64,000 bases of DNA from Flexilinea sp. (GCA_017432685.1 JAFRIR010000125.1:1-64000), one strand, 5' to 3'. Shown: positions 34,307-44,556, counted from the stretch's first letter. Numbers and translations: made by a program. Notes: a model not told the origin generated them from the sequence alone.

Positions 34307-35941
34307 ATGAATCTGATCTGGTCCGTCCCTGTCGGTGTTTTGCTTGCTTCGGGAGTGATCATCCTGCTGATCAACCGTGGCAGCTCCAACATCGGAGCCT
34401 CGTGGTTCATTGCAATCCTGGCGGGTGTTTTTGCCTGGGGATGGACCGTATATCTTTATTTTCGTCCGGATATAACCATTCTGCCGCTTTCTGAAGTTGT
34501 GTCGGCATACTCTGGTCAGACTGCCATTCCCGGACCTTTTTATGGTTCGAACCTGTTTGTCCTGGACGGTATCTCCTACCCGTATATGACAGCCATATCG
34601 GCTCTGCTTGTTTTTTTGCTTCTTACTTCCGCATCTTACATTGAGGCACAGACAGCACCCCGGGTGTGGTTTTTCTATCTGCTGATTGCTGCTATCGGTT
34701 ACCTTTCCGTATCTGCGAATGATGTCAGGTTTATCATTTATGGCTGGGTTGTTTTTGACGCGATCGACATGGCGGTGCAGTATATTCGGACCCGCCCGAA
34801 CAGCATTCCCCGCAGTTTTCTTTCAGCGGTTGGCGTCAGGTTTGTCGGAACGCTGCTGGCGGCCTCAAGTCTGGCATTGAGCATCTCCGAATCTCCATCC
34901 GATTTTCATGCCTTCATCAGCCTGAACGGTGGGGCTTACCTGTTTACTGCCTGCGCTTTGCGGATGGGTATCATGCCGGTTTCACAGCCTTACAGTGAAA
35001 TGTCGGATTCCCGCGCCGGTTTGGGAATGATGCTGCGGTTGGTTTCTGTCCTGACGGTGATGCCGGTGATGAGCCGGATTCCCCTTTCAGGATTGCAGCC
35101 GAACCTTGTGGTTTTGCTGTTTATTGCCGGTTCGTTCGCCTCACTTACCGGAGCGATTGGCTGGCTTCTTTCAGGAAATTCCATTTCCGGTATCACTTAT
35201 GCGGTATTGGCCATCTGCGGCATGACCTTTATCTGTGCACTTCGCGGAAATCAGGAAGCTTTGATTGTTTGGGGTGTTTCGATCGCACTGACCTGTGCTC
35301 CGCTGGCAATTTATCAGGTACGTAACACGTTTATGAATGTTCTGGCTTTCATGGTTGTGTTGTGTTTTTCCGGTTTACCCTATACTCCAAATGCTATTGG
35401 ATGGTTCGGGTTGGTTCATGAACCTTTCATGCTGCAGGATGCTGTCTTCATTATTGTGATGATTTTCCTGATTGGAGGGTCTGTTATTCACGTGTTTCGC
35501 TCGGAAGGACGGAAATTTTCAGAACTGGAACCCTGGATGCGCTCAGTTTATCCGATTGGTTTTGTTGCTGTGATCGCTACTCATGTTTTCATCGGTGTGA
35601 TCAGTTTTCGCCAGCCCTTCAGCCTTGGTGTCATCCCCGGTTCTGTGGCTGCCTTTCTCGGAGGAATCATGCTCCCGCTTTCGTTACGGTTTATGCCGGA
35701 AAGCCGGCGGACCCAGAACGCAGCTGCCTGGGGACAGGCGTTGATTTCCTTCTTCTGGAATGTTATGCAGCGGCTGATGGATATGGATTGGCTGCTCTTT
35801 ATCGGGAGTTGGTGTGGACGTTTTGTTCGGAAGGTTTTCTTGTCGCTGAGTTCTGTGCTGGAAAACAATGGTGGCCTGATTTGGGAATTCCTGCTGCTCC
35901 TCCTGTTGGTCGCGGCTGTGTTTGGCGGAGGGCTGCTGTGA
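34307..35941 (+). CDS. Complex-I-antiporter-like membrane protein (NuoL/M-like, divergent)
   Basis: 544 residues with about 14 hydrophobic segments, resembling the proton-translocating Mrp/NuoL/M/N family in layout. At the place of the conserved TM5 glutamate there is an aspartate (WVVFDAIDM, D151), and at the TM7 lysine there is an arginine (ALRMGIMPVSQPY, R219). These changes and weak overall similarity make proton pumping uncertain. The gene overlaps the next by four bases (GTGA). No hydrogenase, NADH-binding or Mrp partner subunits are in the window. Confidence 0.62.
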   Translation: MNLIWSVPVGVLLASGVIILLINRGSSNIGASWFIAILAGVFAWGWTVYLYFRPDITILPLSEVVSAYSGQTAIPGPFYGSNLFVLDGISYPYMTAISALLVFLLLTSASYIEAQTAPRVWFFYLLIAAIGYLSVSANDVRFIIYGWVVFDAIDMAVQYIRTRPNSIPRSFLSAVGVRFVGTLLAASSLALSISESPSDFHAFISLNGGAYLFTACALRMGIMPVSQPYSEMSDSRAGLGMMLRLVSVLTVMPVMSRIPLSGLQPNLVVLLFIAGSFASLTGAIGWLLSGNSISGITYAVLAICGMTFICALRGNQEALIVWGVSIALTCAPLAIYQVRNTFMNVLAFMVVLCFSGLPYTPNAIGWFGLVHEPFMLQDAVFIIVMIFLIGGSVIHVFRSEGRKFSELEPWMRSVYPIGFVAVIATHVFIGVISFRQPFSLGVIPGSVAAFLGGIMLPLSLRFMPESRRTQNAAAWGQALISFFWNVMQRLMDMDWLLFIGSWCGRFVRKVFLSLSSVLENNGGLIWEFLLLLLLVAAVFGGGLL

Positions 35942-36546
35942 GTCAGGCGTTGTTGATCCCTCTGATGGGTACGCTTTTGTGTGCTGCGGGCGGTCTTCTG
36001 TTGAACATCATGACCACGGTGCTGGTCAAACTGACCGGTCTGCTTCTGTTTTTTTTGGGCGGCTGTGTTTTGCTGCTGAGTGTCTGCTCTCCACAAATGT
36101 GTGCGGCTCTGTTGGTGAGCGGTGTTGGTGTGGCAGTTTTGCTTGGAACATCTCAGTTGGAAAATCCCCGGGAACATCAGCTTCCCATGCCGCGTGTAAA
36201 CATATTCTTCCGCATTGTTTTAGCGCTGATCAGCGGGATCCTGGCTTATACGGTTTCAGATATTCTTCATTATTGGATTCCTGTCAGGCAGACCGTTTTG
36301 TTTGCGGTCCTGTGGAACGCTTTGATGTGTCTGTTCAGCCTTTCACTGGATGATGTGTTGATCTATCGGTGTATGTATCTTCAGTCACTTTGTATTTCGT
36401 TCACGATCACCTATATCTATATGGAAAGTTCGGTGTTGGTTTTTGCCTTTTTTGCTGTTATCAACCTGTTAATGGCGTTTGGCGGTTCCGTATTATCACT
36501 TCCCAAACCTGAAAAGAGGTCAGAAGTTTCGGAGGATGCAGCGTGA
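35938..36546 (+). CDS. Membrane protein of the antiporter-like operon
   Basis: 202 residues with about seven hydrophobic segments. I do not recognise a family. It begins with GTG at 35938, six bases after GGAGG, overlapping the stop of the preceding gene (GTGA), and its own stop overlaps the start of the next (GTGA again). Tight coupling implies that the three products form one complex. By position it could take the place of small complex-I membrane subunits such as NuoJ/K, but no signature supports that. Confidence 0.68.
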   Translation: MSQALLIPLMGTLLCAAGGLLLNIMTTVLVKLTGLLLFFLGGCVLLLSVCSPQMCAALLVSGVGVAVLLGTSQLENPREHQLPMPRVNIFFRIVLALISGILAYTVSDILHYWIPVRQTVLFAVLWNALMCLFSLSLDDVLIYRCMYLQSLCISFTITYIYMESSVLVFAFFAVINLLMAFGGSVLSLPKPEKRSEVSEDAA

Positions 36547-37964
36547 GCGCAGCTACACTGTGGATCTACCTGCCGTTTCTCACCGGTGCTCTATTGCTGC
36601 TGTTTCCAAACGAAAAGCGTTTTTCCCGAATCGTCAGCCTGGCGCTGAGTGCGTTCCTTTCCGCAGTTGCACTGAGAGTACCCGTGAACAGCATGATCGT
36701 TGTGAACCGTTCTTCGCTGATTTTTTCCGCTTCGACGAGACTCCTTGGACGCACATTGTCCATCAGCCGTTCGGACCAGACGATTGTTGCCTTTTTTTAT
36801 GCATTTACTTTTTTGTGGATCTTTGGCAGCATGTTCGCCAAAATTTATAAATATTTTATTCCTATCTCTCTTATGAGTACGGCATTGATGGTTGCGGTGA
36901 TTTCGGTGCAGCCCTTTATTTACGGGATCTTCCTGTTGATGATTTGTGTGCTCATTTTTCTGCCGATGCTGCGCAATACGCAGATGAATAATGAGAACAT
37001 CATTGTCCGATTTCTGCTGTATCAGTTGCTTGGCATGATCTGTCTTGCCATCAGTGGACAGCTGACAGGAACGGTGGATATTAATCCTCAGGATAGTTTT
37101 TTGCTCAAGCGGGCTGTGATCCTCATATTTGTCGGTCTTTCCCTGTGGCTGGCTGTGTTTCCCTTTTTTAGCTGGATCGCCTCGCTGATGGAGCATGGCT
37201 GCCCGTTCATCAACGGTTTCGTGATCAGTCTGCTGCAGTTCTCTTCGTTGTTCATCCTGCTGGAGTTTTTGAAGGACCACATCTGGCTGCGTACCTACCA
37301 GCCGTTGTTTTCAGCGCTGCGTCTGGCCGGTGTTATCATGCTCGTTATCGCTTCGGTTTTAGCGTTGATCCAGACAAACCTGCAGCGAATGATGGCTTTT
37401 CTGATCACTGCGGAGAATGGCGTTTCGATTTTGCTAATCGGGATGAATTCTCATGAGGGAATCAATACTTTTCTGACAGGGCTTTTTATTCACAGCGTGG
37501 TCTGGCTGATCTGGGCAGTTTCTGTTAAGTTTATCGGCAGTGACTACGATCTTTCTCTCGAAAATATGCGCGGGCTGGTTCACAGACACCCGATCGTGTG
37601 CCTTGCCTTAATCCTTTCTCATTTTACGATATCCGGTATGCCGCTTTTGGCAGGTTTTGATTTGCGTTTGTCTTTGTTCACTGAATGTTTCAGGAAGTCG
37701 GGTTTGTTGGGTTGGACTGTGTGTATTGCTTCCGGCGTGCTGATTTTCAGCGGGATGCGTCTGATGTTCATTTTTTTGTCTCCGCTGCCGGAAAACAGTC
37801 CTGTGATGCAGCCTCCTGATGATCGTACCCGTTATGATTTGATCATGCGTCGGGGCCTTCTGATCGCATTGGTGGTTCTGTTGGTGTTGATGAGCTTTTT
37901 CCCGCCTGTCATGGAAACTTTCATCAGCGGGATCCGCAGCCAGTATGCGATGATGTTTTTGTGA
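36543..37964 (+). CDS. NuoN/NuoM-like membrane protein, divergent
   Basis: 473 residues, about 13-14 hydrophobic segments. The segment GLSLWLAVFPFFSWIASLM corresponds to TM7-8 of NuoM/N, where the family normally has a lysine and a PFHxW motif; here the lysine is gone and the His is Phe. RMMAFLITAENGVSILLIG resembles the conserved 'lAySSisqxG' region. Starts with GTG overlapping the preceding gene. Together with the other two genes it looks like a degenerate ion-pump membrane arm without catalytic subunits. Confidence 0.65.
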   Translation: MSAATLWIYLPFLTGALLLLFPNEKRFSRIVSLALSAFLSAVALRVPVNSMIVVNRSSLIFSASTRLLGRTLSISRSDQTIVAFFYAFTFLWIFGSMFAKIYKYFIPISLMSTALMVAVISVQPFIYGIFLLMICVLIFLPMLRNTQMNNENIIVRFLLYQLLGMICLAISGQLTGTVDINPQDSFLLKRAVILIFVGLSLWLAVFPFFSWIASLMEHGCPFINGFVISLLQFSSLFILLEFLKDHIWLRTYQPLFSALRLAGVIMLVIASVLALIQTNLQRMMAFLITAENGVSILLIGMNSHEGINTFLTGLFIHSVVWLIWAVSVKFIGSDYDLSLENMRGLVHRHPIVCLALILSHFTISGMPLLAGFDLRLSLFTECFRKSGLLGWTVCIASGVLIFSGMRLMFIFLSPLPENSPVMQPPDDRTRYDLIMRRGLLIALVVLLVLMSFFPPVMETFISGIRSQYAMMFL

Positions 37965-38016
37965 TAAATTTATTGTTTGGACAGTTATTTTATGATACGA
38001 AGGAATGATTCAGAGC

Positions 38017-39204
38017 ATGAGCAAAATTTTTGGAAACAGTGAGAAACATCCGGAAAAATGGGGCCTGGTCCTTTCCGGTGGAGGAACAAAAGGAGCCTAT
38101 GAAGTCGGCGTTTGGAAAGCGATCTGTGAGCTGAAAATACCGATCCGGGGAATTGCCGGGACTTCTATCGGTGCGTTAAACGCTGCTATGTTCCTCTGCT
38201 GTGACTTGAAACATATCGAAAGCATCTACCGGAACATCAACCTTACCGATGTGCTTCCGGTCAGCGGAGGAATCGATCCGACGAAAGATGTTTTTGATCC
38301 GGCAAATCTGCTGGCAGTAACGAAAGATTTTTTCCGGCAGCGGGGACTGGATAATGCGCCGCTGCGCAGAATGCTGGAAACGCATCTGGATATACAAAAA
38401 ATCTATGCTTCTTCCCTGGACCTGGGTATCGTGACCTACAATGTCCCGACACGGGAAGCTTTCCGACTGTTCAAAGAAGATATTGAGCCGGGAAAACTGA
38501 TCGATTATTTGCTGGCTTCGGCAAATTTTCCGATTTATAAAACACAGAATGTTGACGGAAAACAATTTTGGGACGGTGGTCTGTTTGACAATATGCCCTT
38601 CAATCTGCTGATCGAGCGGGGATATACCCATTTGATCGTAATCGATATCAATGGTCTCGGGCAAACCCGTAAAATGGAAAATGCGGAGAAGGTTTATCTG
38701 AACATGATCTCCGGCAGTGAAGACCTTGGCGGAACTTTTGAATTCAACCCTGAGCGTATTGCGCATAACATCGCTCTTGGTTACCTGGATACGATGAAAG
38801 CTTTCCACGGACTTTTCGGTAATTATTTCTTTTTTCGGCGCCCTGCATTTAATGACCTGCTGACAAAGTTTGATTTGGAAACGATTCAGGGTTTGGAAAA
38901 AGCAGGAAAACTTTATGGCATGGAACGGCTGCGAATCTATCGCGCGGAAGATTTTCTTACGGAACTGGAAAACCGATATGCAGAAGTGGAAAAACAATTT
39001 TCAGCGAAGTATGCTTCCAAGTCCAAAAAGCCTGGAATCAAGGAGCTTCGTAAACTGATGTCAACAGAGGAAGGGCTTCCGGCAGCTGTGCAATTTTTTA
39101 CCGAACAGCCAGCTCAGCATGCGGCACCTGTTGGGAATGCTATTCCGGATTTGCGTGATGCAGCCAAAGCGATCATTGCATTGAAGAATTATCGGAAACT
39201 GTAA
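38017..39204 (+). CDS. Patatin-like phospholipase
   Basis: 395 residues from ATG 38017. LVLSGGGTKGAYEVGVW is the oxyanion-hole glycine motif, GTSIGALNAA holds the nucleophile Ser (GxSxG), and FWDGGLFDNMP holds the dyad Asp (DGG). An upstream ATG at 38005 directly abuts GAAGGA and is less likely. The ~100-residue C-terminal extension is Lys-rich and not recognised. No signal peptide: a cytoplasmic or membrane-associated lipid acyl hydrolase. Confidence 0.9.
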   Translation: MSKIFGNSEKHPEKWGLVLSGGGTKGAYEVGVWKAICELKIPIRGIAGTSIGALNAAMFLCCDLKHIESIYRNINLTDVLPVSGGIDPTKDVFDPANLLAVTKDFFRQRGLDNAPLRRMLETHLDIQKIYASSLDLGIVTYNVPTREAFRLFKEDIEPGKLIDYLLASANFPIYKTQNVDGKQFWDGGLFDNMPFNLLIERGYTHLIVIDINGLGQTRKMENAEKVYLNMISGSEDLGGTFEFNPERIAHNIALGYLDTMKAFHGLFGNYFFFRRPAFNDLLTKFDLETIQGLEKAGKLYGMERLRIYRAEDFLTELENRYAEVEKQFSAKYASKSKKPGIKELRKLMSTEEGLPAAVQFFTEQPAQHAAPVGNAIPDLRDAAKAIIALKNYRKL

Positions 39205-39213
39205 GTTTGAAAA

Positions 39214-39248
39214 AGGATTCAGGTTTCAGGTTTCAGAAGTCAGCAATT
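39214..39248. repeat. Heptanucleotide tandem array (AGGTTTC)
   Basis: AGGATTC, AGGTTTC, AGGTTTC, AGAAGTC, AGCAATT in one phase. The complement is the GAAACCT unit seen at 11840 and 49087. Confidence 0.7.
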
Positions 39249-39293
39249 CTGCCTTTTACGGCGTATTGGTGAATCCTGATTCGGATCATAAAA

Positions 39294-41129
39294 ATGAAAC
39301 GGGCTATTCAGAACTTTCTTTATATACTTCCGGTTTGTGCCGGAATTGCGGCGCTGTTCGCTGTTCTTACCGGACAGTCTGAGGAGAAAAATGCATGGAT
39401 CCTGAGTTTTTCCAAATTCCGTGTGCTGCTGATCATTGCCGCTTTTGCTTTTCTTTTTCTTACAGCTGTGGTGTTTTTTTTCAGGAAGAAGAAGCAGGCT
39501 TATCTTTACGGTATTATTGGTTTTCTCGGATGTCTGAGTGCAGGAATCCTGTTGTTCTCCCGTTTTCCCAGTGATGACACCCGCAACCTGATCCCACTGA
39601 TCGCCGCACGGGCAATGCCTCTGCTTTTGGCTATGTTATGCGCCTGCCTGTTTTGGACTATTGCTCTGCGTGTCAGGCATGAGAGAGCTCCGTGTTATTA
39701 TGGCGCCTTTTTGCTGATCACTGCGACACTGGTCTATTGGGCTATTTCAAGTCACATTGACCGCTATGCCTGGCAGATCAATCTGCGGGGCAACACGTTG
39801 ATGTGTTTGAGCATGGTTCTTTCAGTATTATTGTGGACTTTCCTGCTGCAAAGTGAGGCGGAACGCAGGTGGAAAATCGCCGGAGGAGTGTTGTTTTTTG
39901 TGATCCTCGGGTATTGTGTGACCCGTTCGACAGGTATGTGGATGGGACGGGCGGAGACCCCTCCGAAAGCTTACTGGAATGAGTTGGCTGAAGCCTTTTT
40001 ACAGGGCAGGTTTTATCTGGAGCATCCTTCCGGCACTCATGATCTGACGTTTTATGATGGCAAATGGTTTGTACCGAATCCGCCGCTGCCTGCAATTTTG
40101 CTGATGCCTTTTGTTTTGCTCTCTGGATCTGCGGATGCCATCAACATGTGTGTTTACAGTGCGGTCCTTGCCGGGATCAATTCCGGTTTGTTTTTTTTGC
40201 TGCTGGTATTGGCCTTTACAAAAGAAGGCGGTCCTTTCAGCCGGGAGATGAAGCTTGTTGACGGTTCTTCCTTCCCGGGACAAATGCTGCAGATTGCCGG
40301 ATGGGTGACAGCGCTGTTCGTGTTTGGAACGGATCACCTTTGGCTGGGAACCACAGGGCAGATGTGGTTCATCAGTCAGCTGTTGGTGGTGACATTTACG
40401 CTTTTGGCCTGTATCTTTGTTGTGAGCGGATTTTCTCCGCTTGCTGCCGGGATCGCTCTGGGGATGGGTGTGCTTTCCCGCCCGAACATTTTCCCGGTCT
40501 GGCTCTGCCTGCTGGGACTGTGGCTGCATCAGCGGGCTGTATTTCCTCGATTAAAGTGGAAAGATACGCTTCTTTGGTGCCTGAAAAGCGGGATCCCGGT
40601 GGTCGTTGCTGTAGCTTTGCTGCTGCTTTACAACAAGCTGCGTTTCGATGAGTGGATGGATTTTGGTTATGTGACCATCAACGGGGCAGACTGGATCCTT
40701 GATGCGGTACAGAAATGGGGTATGTTCCATCCGCATTTTCTCAAGAACAATGCGGAAGTGATGCTGTTTGGACTGCCGGAGCTGGACTTTTCCGGAAAGC
40801 GCTTTTTCTTCCAGCCTCATGTGGCGGGATATTCCATTTTTGTTATGACGCCGGCTTTGATTTATGTGTTCCGTTCATTTCGGAAAAACTGGTTTGCGAT
40901 GGGGGCATGGATATCGGTGTTTTTGAGCGTCGGGATGCTGCTGCTTTATCATAATACCGGCGCTGAGCAGATCGGCTATCGCTATTTGTTGGATATAGCT
41001 GCTCCGCTCTGCCTGCTGACGGCTGATGGCCTGCGGGGAAAAGTCAGCTGGGTTTTCAAATTATTGACAATTGTTTCGATTTGTGTTTCTTTTGCCGGGA
41101 TCTATTGGTGGTATCTCGGGAGAGTGTGA
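39294..41129 (+). CDS. Large multi-spanning membrane protein, GT-C-like
   Basis: 611 residues with about 13-15 hydrophobic segments throughout. A loop near residues 245-275 (GTHDLTFYDGKWFVPNPPLPAI) lies outside the membrane and resembles the acidic loop of PMT/ArnT-type glycosyltransferases, but no catalytic motif is convincing. No ribosome site is clear at the ATG. It is followed after 76 bp by another large membrane protein gene in the same direction, possibly an operon for an envelope glycan. Confidence 0.65.
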   Translation: MKRAIQNFLYILPVCAGIAALFAVLTGQSEEKNAWILSFSKFRVLLIIAAFAFLFLTAVVFFFRKKKQAYLYGIIGFLGCLSAGILLFSRFPSDDTRNLIPLIAARAMPLLLAMLCACLFWTIALRVRHERAPCYYGAFLLITATLVYWAISSHIDRYAWQINLRGNTLMCLSMVLSVLLWTFLLQSEAERRWKIAGGVLFFVILGYCVTRSTGMWMGRAETPPKAYWNELAEAFLQGRFYLEHPSGTHDLTFYDGKWFVPNPPLPAILLMPFVLLSGSADAINMCVYSAVLAGINSGLFFLLLVLAFTKEGGPFSREMKLVDGSSFPGQMLQIAGWVTALFVFGTDHLWLGTTGQMWFISQLLVVTFTLLACIFVVSGFSPLAAGIALGMGVLSRPNIFPVWLCLLGLWLHQRAVFPRLKWKDTLLWCLKSGIPVVVAVALLLLYNKLRFDEWMDFGYVTINGADWILDAVQKWGMFHPHFLKNNAEVMLFGLPELDFSGKRFFFQPHVAGYSIFVMTPALIYVFRSFRKNWFAMGAWISVFLSVGMLLLYHNTGAEQIGYRYLLDIAAPLCLLTADGLRGKVSWVFKLLTIVSICVSFAGIYWWYLGRV

Positions 41130-41205
41130 TCATTGGTGCACAGATAGTGAGTCAACTGGTAAAAATATAATAAAATAAAAAATGAAACGAGGAAGGATTA
41201 ACAGA

Positions 41206-43431
41206 ATGCACAAGACTAAAAACACATTGCTGATAATAGCTGCGATCGTGATCGTCGGCTGTCTGCTTTATGTTCCGGGACTGACAAAGCTCGGCTTGTA
41301 TCGGGACGATTGGAACAACTTCTATAACCTCACGGTGAGGGGTCCGGAAACGCTGATCAAAGCCTATGGGGCGGATCGACCCGCGGATGGCTATCTGATC
41401 GCAGCCCTGTTCCGCTTGTTCGGGACAGATATAAAGGCATATTTCATCTGGAACCTGTGCTGCCGGATCCTGGGCTCGGTTTTCTTTGCCCTTTCGCTGC
41501 TGATCATTTGGCCGCGAACCCCGAAAATGGCGGGATTGGCAGGTGTGCTGGCAGTGGCGTTTCCCGGTTTTCTGCAGCAGATCGATGGCATTGCTTATGT
41601 GCCTCATCAGACAGCGATGCTTTTCTTTATGATCTCGCTCTGGCTGACAGCCATGGCCTGTGAACCGACACAGAAGAGCTGGAATGTGCTGTTTACCTTC
41701 CTTTCTATGATATTTTCTTTTGCGTATATGATGCTGATGGAATATTACATCGGCATGGAGATCTATCGCCTGGGACTGATTTATATGATGAACCGGGAAC
41801 AGGCGGGAAGAGGCAAACCGAGATCCTTTTTCCAGTGTCTGCTTTCTTATATTCCCTATCTGATCCCGATGGCCGGTTTCCTTGCCTGGCGGATATTTTT
41901 CTTTCAGGCGACCCGTACCGGTGCGGATGTGATGACAGAAATCGTGAACCCCTTCCTGACTCATCCGAAGCATGAATTGGCGGATACCGGTGTGCGGATC
42001 ATCAAAAGCGTCTGGAAACTTTTTGCCGGTGTCTGGGCCATTCCGGCGTATAACCTGATCAATGGACTGGATATGAAATCCTTTGTGAAGGATCTGCTTT
42101 TTGCGGTGATTATTGTGGCTGCTGCTCAGCTTTTCCTCCTGCTGATGCACCGCCGGAAGACTGAGGAATCCGTGCTTGATGCGGACAATGAGTCCGCGCA
42201 ATGGCTTTGGTATGGTTTGATCTGTGGTGCGATTGCTATCCTGCCGCTGGTGATTTCGGGTCATGATATCAATTTCACCTCCAGCCTGGATCGTTTTGCC
42301 TGGCCCGGGATGATCGGCGCGATCCTGTTCCTGACCGGGCTGATCGGTTCTTTTGAAAATCGCCTGCTCCGCAACGTTCTCACCATCGCCGCGATGCTCA
42401 TTTGTGTGTTTGTTCAGGTGGAAAACCAGATGAAGTATATCGATATCTGGAAAAATACACAGGATTACTGGCAGCAGCTGATTTGGCGGGCGCCTTCTCT
42501 GGAAGCAGGAACGACCATCGTGACCGGTGGGGCGATCCTGGCAGAAGAGGATTATGAGATTTTCTCACCTGCATCCATGATCTATTATCCTTATGTGGAT
42601 TCCTGGGCGCCGGTATCTGCCGAGATCCTCAGTGAAAATACAGCGCGGGATATACGCATGGGAGAAAAGGATTATCGTCAGGTGCGGGAAATTTATACGG
42701 AAAAGGACTATTCCCAACTGTTGGCTGTCTCGAAACCGGACGCGAATGCCTGCCTGCGGGTGATCGACGGGACGAACCCTATCTATTCCGTTCGGGATTA
42801 TTCCAAGATTCCGGAAATCGGTTCGTATTCCAAAACCGAACAGATCCTGACGAGCCCGGAATCTGCGGGTATTTATCCGTTCTTCCTTGGCTCTGAACAG
42901 GAACACGGCTGGTGTTACTACTATGAAAAGATGGAGCTGGCGCTCCAGATGAATGATCCGGAAACAGCAGCTGCACTTGCCGATGAGGCTGCGGAGAAAA
43001 ACCTTTCTTTCGGGGACAGCGTGGAGCTGATCCCGGTTATTGAAGCTTATGTACTTACCGGACGGGCAGATGAAGCTGCTGCGAAGGCAGAGCTGATGCG
43101 ACAAAATGATTATATGACACATCTGGCGCTGAATTATTTCAACGCCAAAGAAGACGCGGAGCTTTACAATGAAGTGATCGATGCGCTGAAAGGAAAAACT
43201 GCTGAACCTGAGGGTGAAGCAGCGGAACCTTTGGAAGTCTCTGTTACGGAAGGCACAGTTTCGGTTGGTACGGATCAAGTCCTGCCTGATGAAAGTGTTC
43301 AGGTTTCAACCGTCGAGACGGTGCCGGATGAAACAGATGAACAGGAAATGTCATTCGATGCTGCGGCTGATGAACAGCCTGAGATGGATGCTCCGGAGGA
43401 AGAAGCGCCTGAAGGATCAAGTCTGATATAA
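41206..43431 (+). CDS. Large membrane protein with soluble helical C-terminal domain
   Basis: 741 residues. About ten hydrophobic segments lie in the first ~420 residues; YRDDWNNFYNL after the first segment has the DD/DE-type acidic pair common in GT-C enzymes. The outer C-terminal half (from about 430) has helix-turn-helix pairs like a TPR (KMELALQMNDPETAAALADEA, AYVLTGRADEAAAKAEL) and an acidic tail of about 70 residues rich in Glu, Val and Thr. GAGGAAGG eight bases before ATG 41206 decides the start over ATG 41182. The function is probably in envelope glycan assembly, by inference only. Confidence 0.65.
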   Translation: MHKTKNTLLIIAAIVIVGCLLYVPGLTKLGLYRDDWNNFYNLTVRGPETLIKAYGADRPADGYLIAALFRLFGTDIKAYFIWNLCCRILGSVFFALSLLIIWPRTPKMAGLAGVLAVAFPGFLQQIDGIAYVPHQTAMLFFMISLWLTAMACEPTQKSWNVLFTFLSMIFSFAYMMLMEYYIGMEIYRLGLIYMMNREQAGRGKPRSFFQCLLSYIPYLIPMAGFLAWRIFFFQATRTGADVMTEIVNPFLTHPKHELADTGVRIIKSVWKLFAGVWAIPAYNLINGLDMKSFVKDLLFAVIIVAAAQLFLLLMHRRKTEESVLDADNESAQWLWYGLICGAIAILPLVISGHDINFTSSLDRFAWPGMIGAILFLTGLIGSFENRLLRNVLTIAAMLICVFVQVENQMKYIDIWKNTQDYWQQLIWRAPSLEAGTTIVTGGAILAEEDYEIFSPASMIYYPYVDSWAPVSAEILSENTARDIRMGEKDYRQVREIYTEKDYSQLLAVSKPDANACLRVIDGTNPIYSVRDYSKIPEIGSYSKTEQILTSPESAGIYPFFLGSEQEHGWCYYYEKMELALQMNDPETAAALADEAAEKNLSFGDSVELIPVIEAYVLTGRADEAAAKAELMRQNDYMTHLALNYFNAKEDAELYNEVIDALKGKTAEPEGEAAEPLEVSVTEGTVSVGTDQVLPDESVQVSTVETVPDETDEQEMSFDAAADEQPEMDAPEEEAPEGSSLI

Positions 43432-43446
43432 CCAGGGGATAATTTG

Positions 43447-44556
43447 ATGTGTTCTGAAAATTCTTTTCGTTTTGAACTTCAGGCCGAGGACGGACAGGCT
43501 CGTGCCGGTGTTTTCCATACGCCACATGGTGACATTCCTACACCGATTTTTGCACCGGTCGGCACTCAGGCGACGGTCAAGGCGCTAACCCCTGCCCAGC
43601 TTTCGGAATTGGGCTGTTCTCTGGTCCTTGCCAATACCTATCATTTGTTTCTGCGTCCGGGTGAGAACCTGGTCGCGGAGATGGGCGGACTTCATGAATT
43701 TATGCAGTGGCATGGTCCCATGCTGACGGATTCCGGCGGTTTTCAGGTCTTTTCTCTCGGTCCGCTGCGAAAAATTGATGAGGACGGGGTAACTTTCAAA
43801 AGCTATATCGATGGATCTATGCACCGCCTGACACCGGAGAGTTCCATCGCTGTCCAGGAAAAACTGGGCGCGGATATCATCATGGCTTTTGATGAGTGCG
43901 CAGATCCTTTTGACAAAGCTTATAACGAACGGGCAATGGCCCGGACCCATCGTTGGCTTGAGCGCTGCATTAAGGCCAAACAGCGGCCGGATCAGGCATT
44001 GTTTGGCATTGTCCAGGGTGGAATTTTCGCAGACCTGCGTGAGGAGTCGGCAAAGTTCGTCTCTTCCTTCGATCTGCCCGGATTTGCCATTGGCGGACTC
44101 TCCGTTGGAGAATCCAAAGAGGATATGAACAAAATGATGGAAGTTGTCACGCCCATTCTGCCTCAGGACAAACCGCGTTACCTGATGGGCGTCGGTTCAC
44201 CGGAAGATCTGGTCAATGGGATATGGAGGGGAATCGATTTCTTTGACTGCGTTCTGCCGACCCGTTTGGCACGGCATGGCGCAGCGATGACATTCCATGG
44301 ACGGATGAACATGGTCAATCAGCAGTACACGCATGATCCCCGGCCGATCGTGGAAGGCTGCGGCTGTTATGCCTGCCGGCATTTTTCCCGGGCTTACATC
44401 CGCCATCTGCTGCAGAACAAAGAAATGCTCGCAGCGACGCTGCTTTCGATCCATAATATCCATACGCTTGAAGAGCTGGTCCGTCAGGCACGTGCAGCTA
44501 TCCTTACCGGTTCCTATGATGCTTTCGCTGAAAATTTCCTCGCAAATTATCACTGA
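43447..44556 (+). CDS. tgt: Queuine/preQ1 tRNA-ribosyltransferase
   Basis: Replaces guanine-34 in GUN-anticodon tRNAs by preQ1. 369 residues. Catalytic Asp motifs MLTDSGGFQVFSL and FDCVLPTRLARHG, the substrate loop GIVQGGIFADLR and GLSVGE, and the zinc site CGCYACRHFSRAYIRHL are all present. AGGGGAT lies six bases before ATG 43447; a TTG three bases upstream is an alternative. No queuosine synthesis genes lie nearby. It follows the preceding membrane protein gene by 15 bp. Confidence 0.95.
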   Translation: MCSENSFRFELQAEDGQARAGVFHTPHGDIPTPIFAPVGTQATVKALTPAQLSELGCSLVLANTYHLFLRPGENLVAEMGGLHEFMQWHGPMLTDSGGFQVFSLGPLRKIDEDGVTFKSYIDGSMHRLTPESSIAVQEKLGADIIMAFDECADPFDKAYNERAMARTHRWLERCIKAKQRPDQALFGIVQGGIFADLREESAKFVSSFDLPGFAIGGLSVGESKEDMNKMMEVVTPILPQDKPRYLMGVGSPEDLVNGIWRGIDFFDCVLPTRLARHGAAMTFHGRMNMVNQQYTHDPRPIVEGCGCYACRHFSRAYIRHLLQNKEMLAATLLSIHNIHTLEELVRQARAAILTGSYDAFAENFLANYH

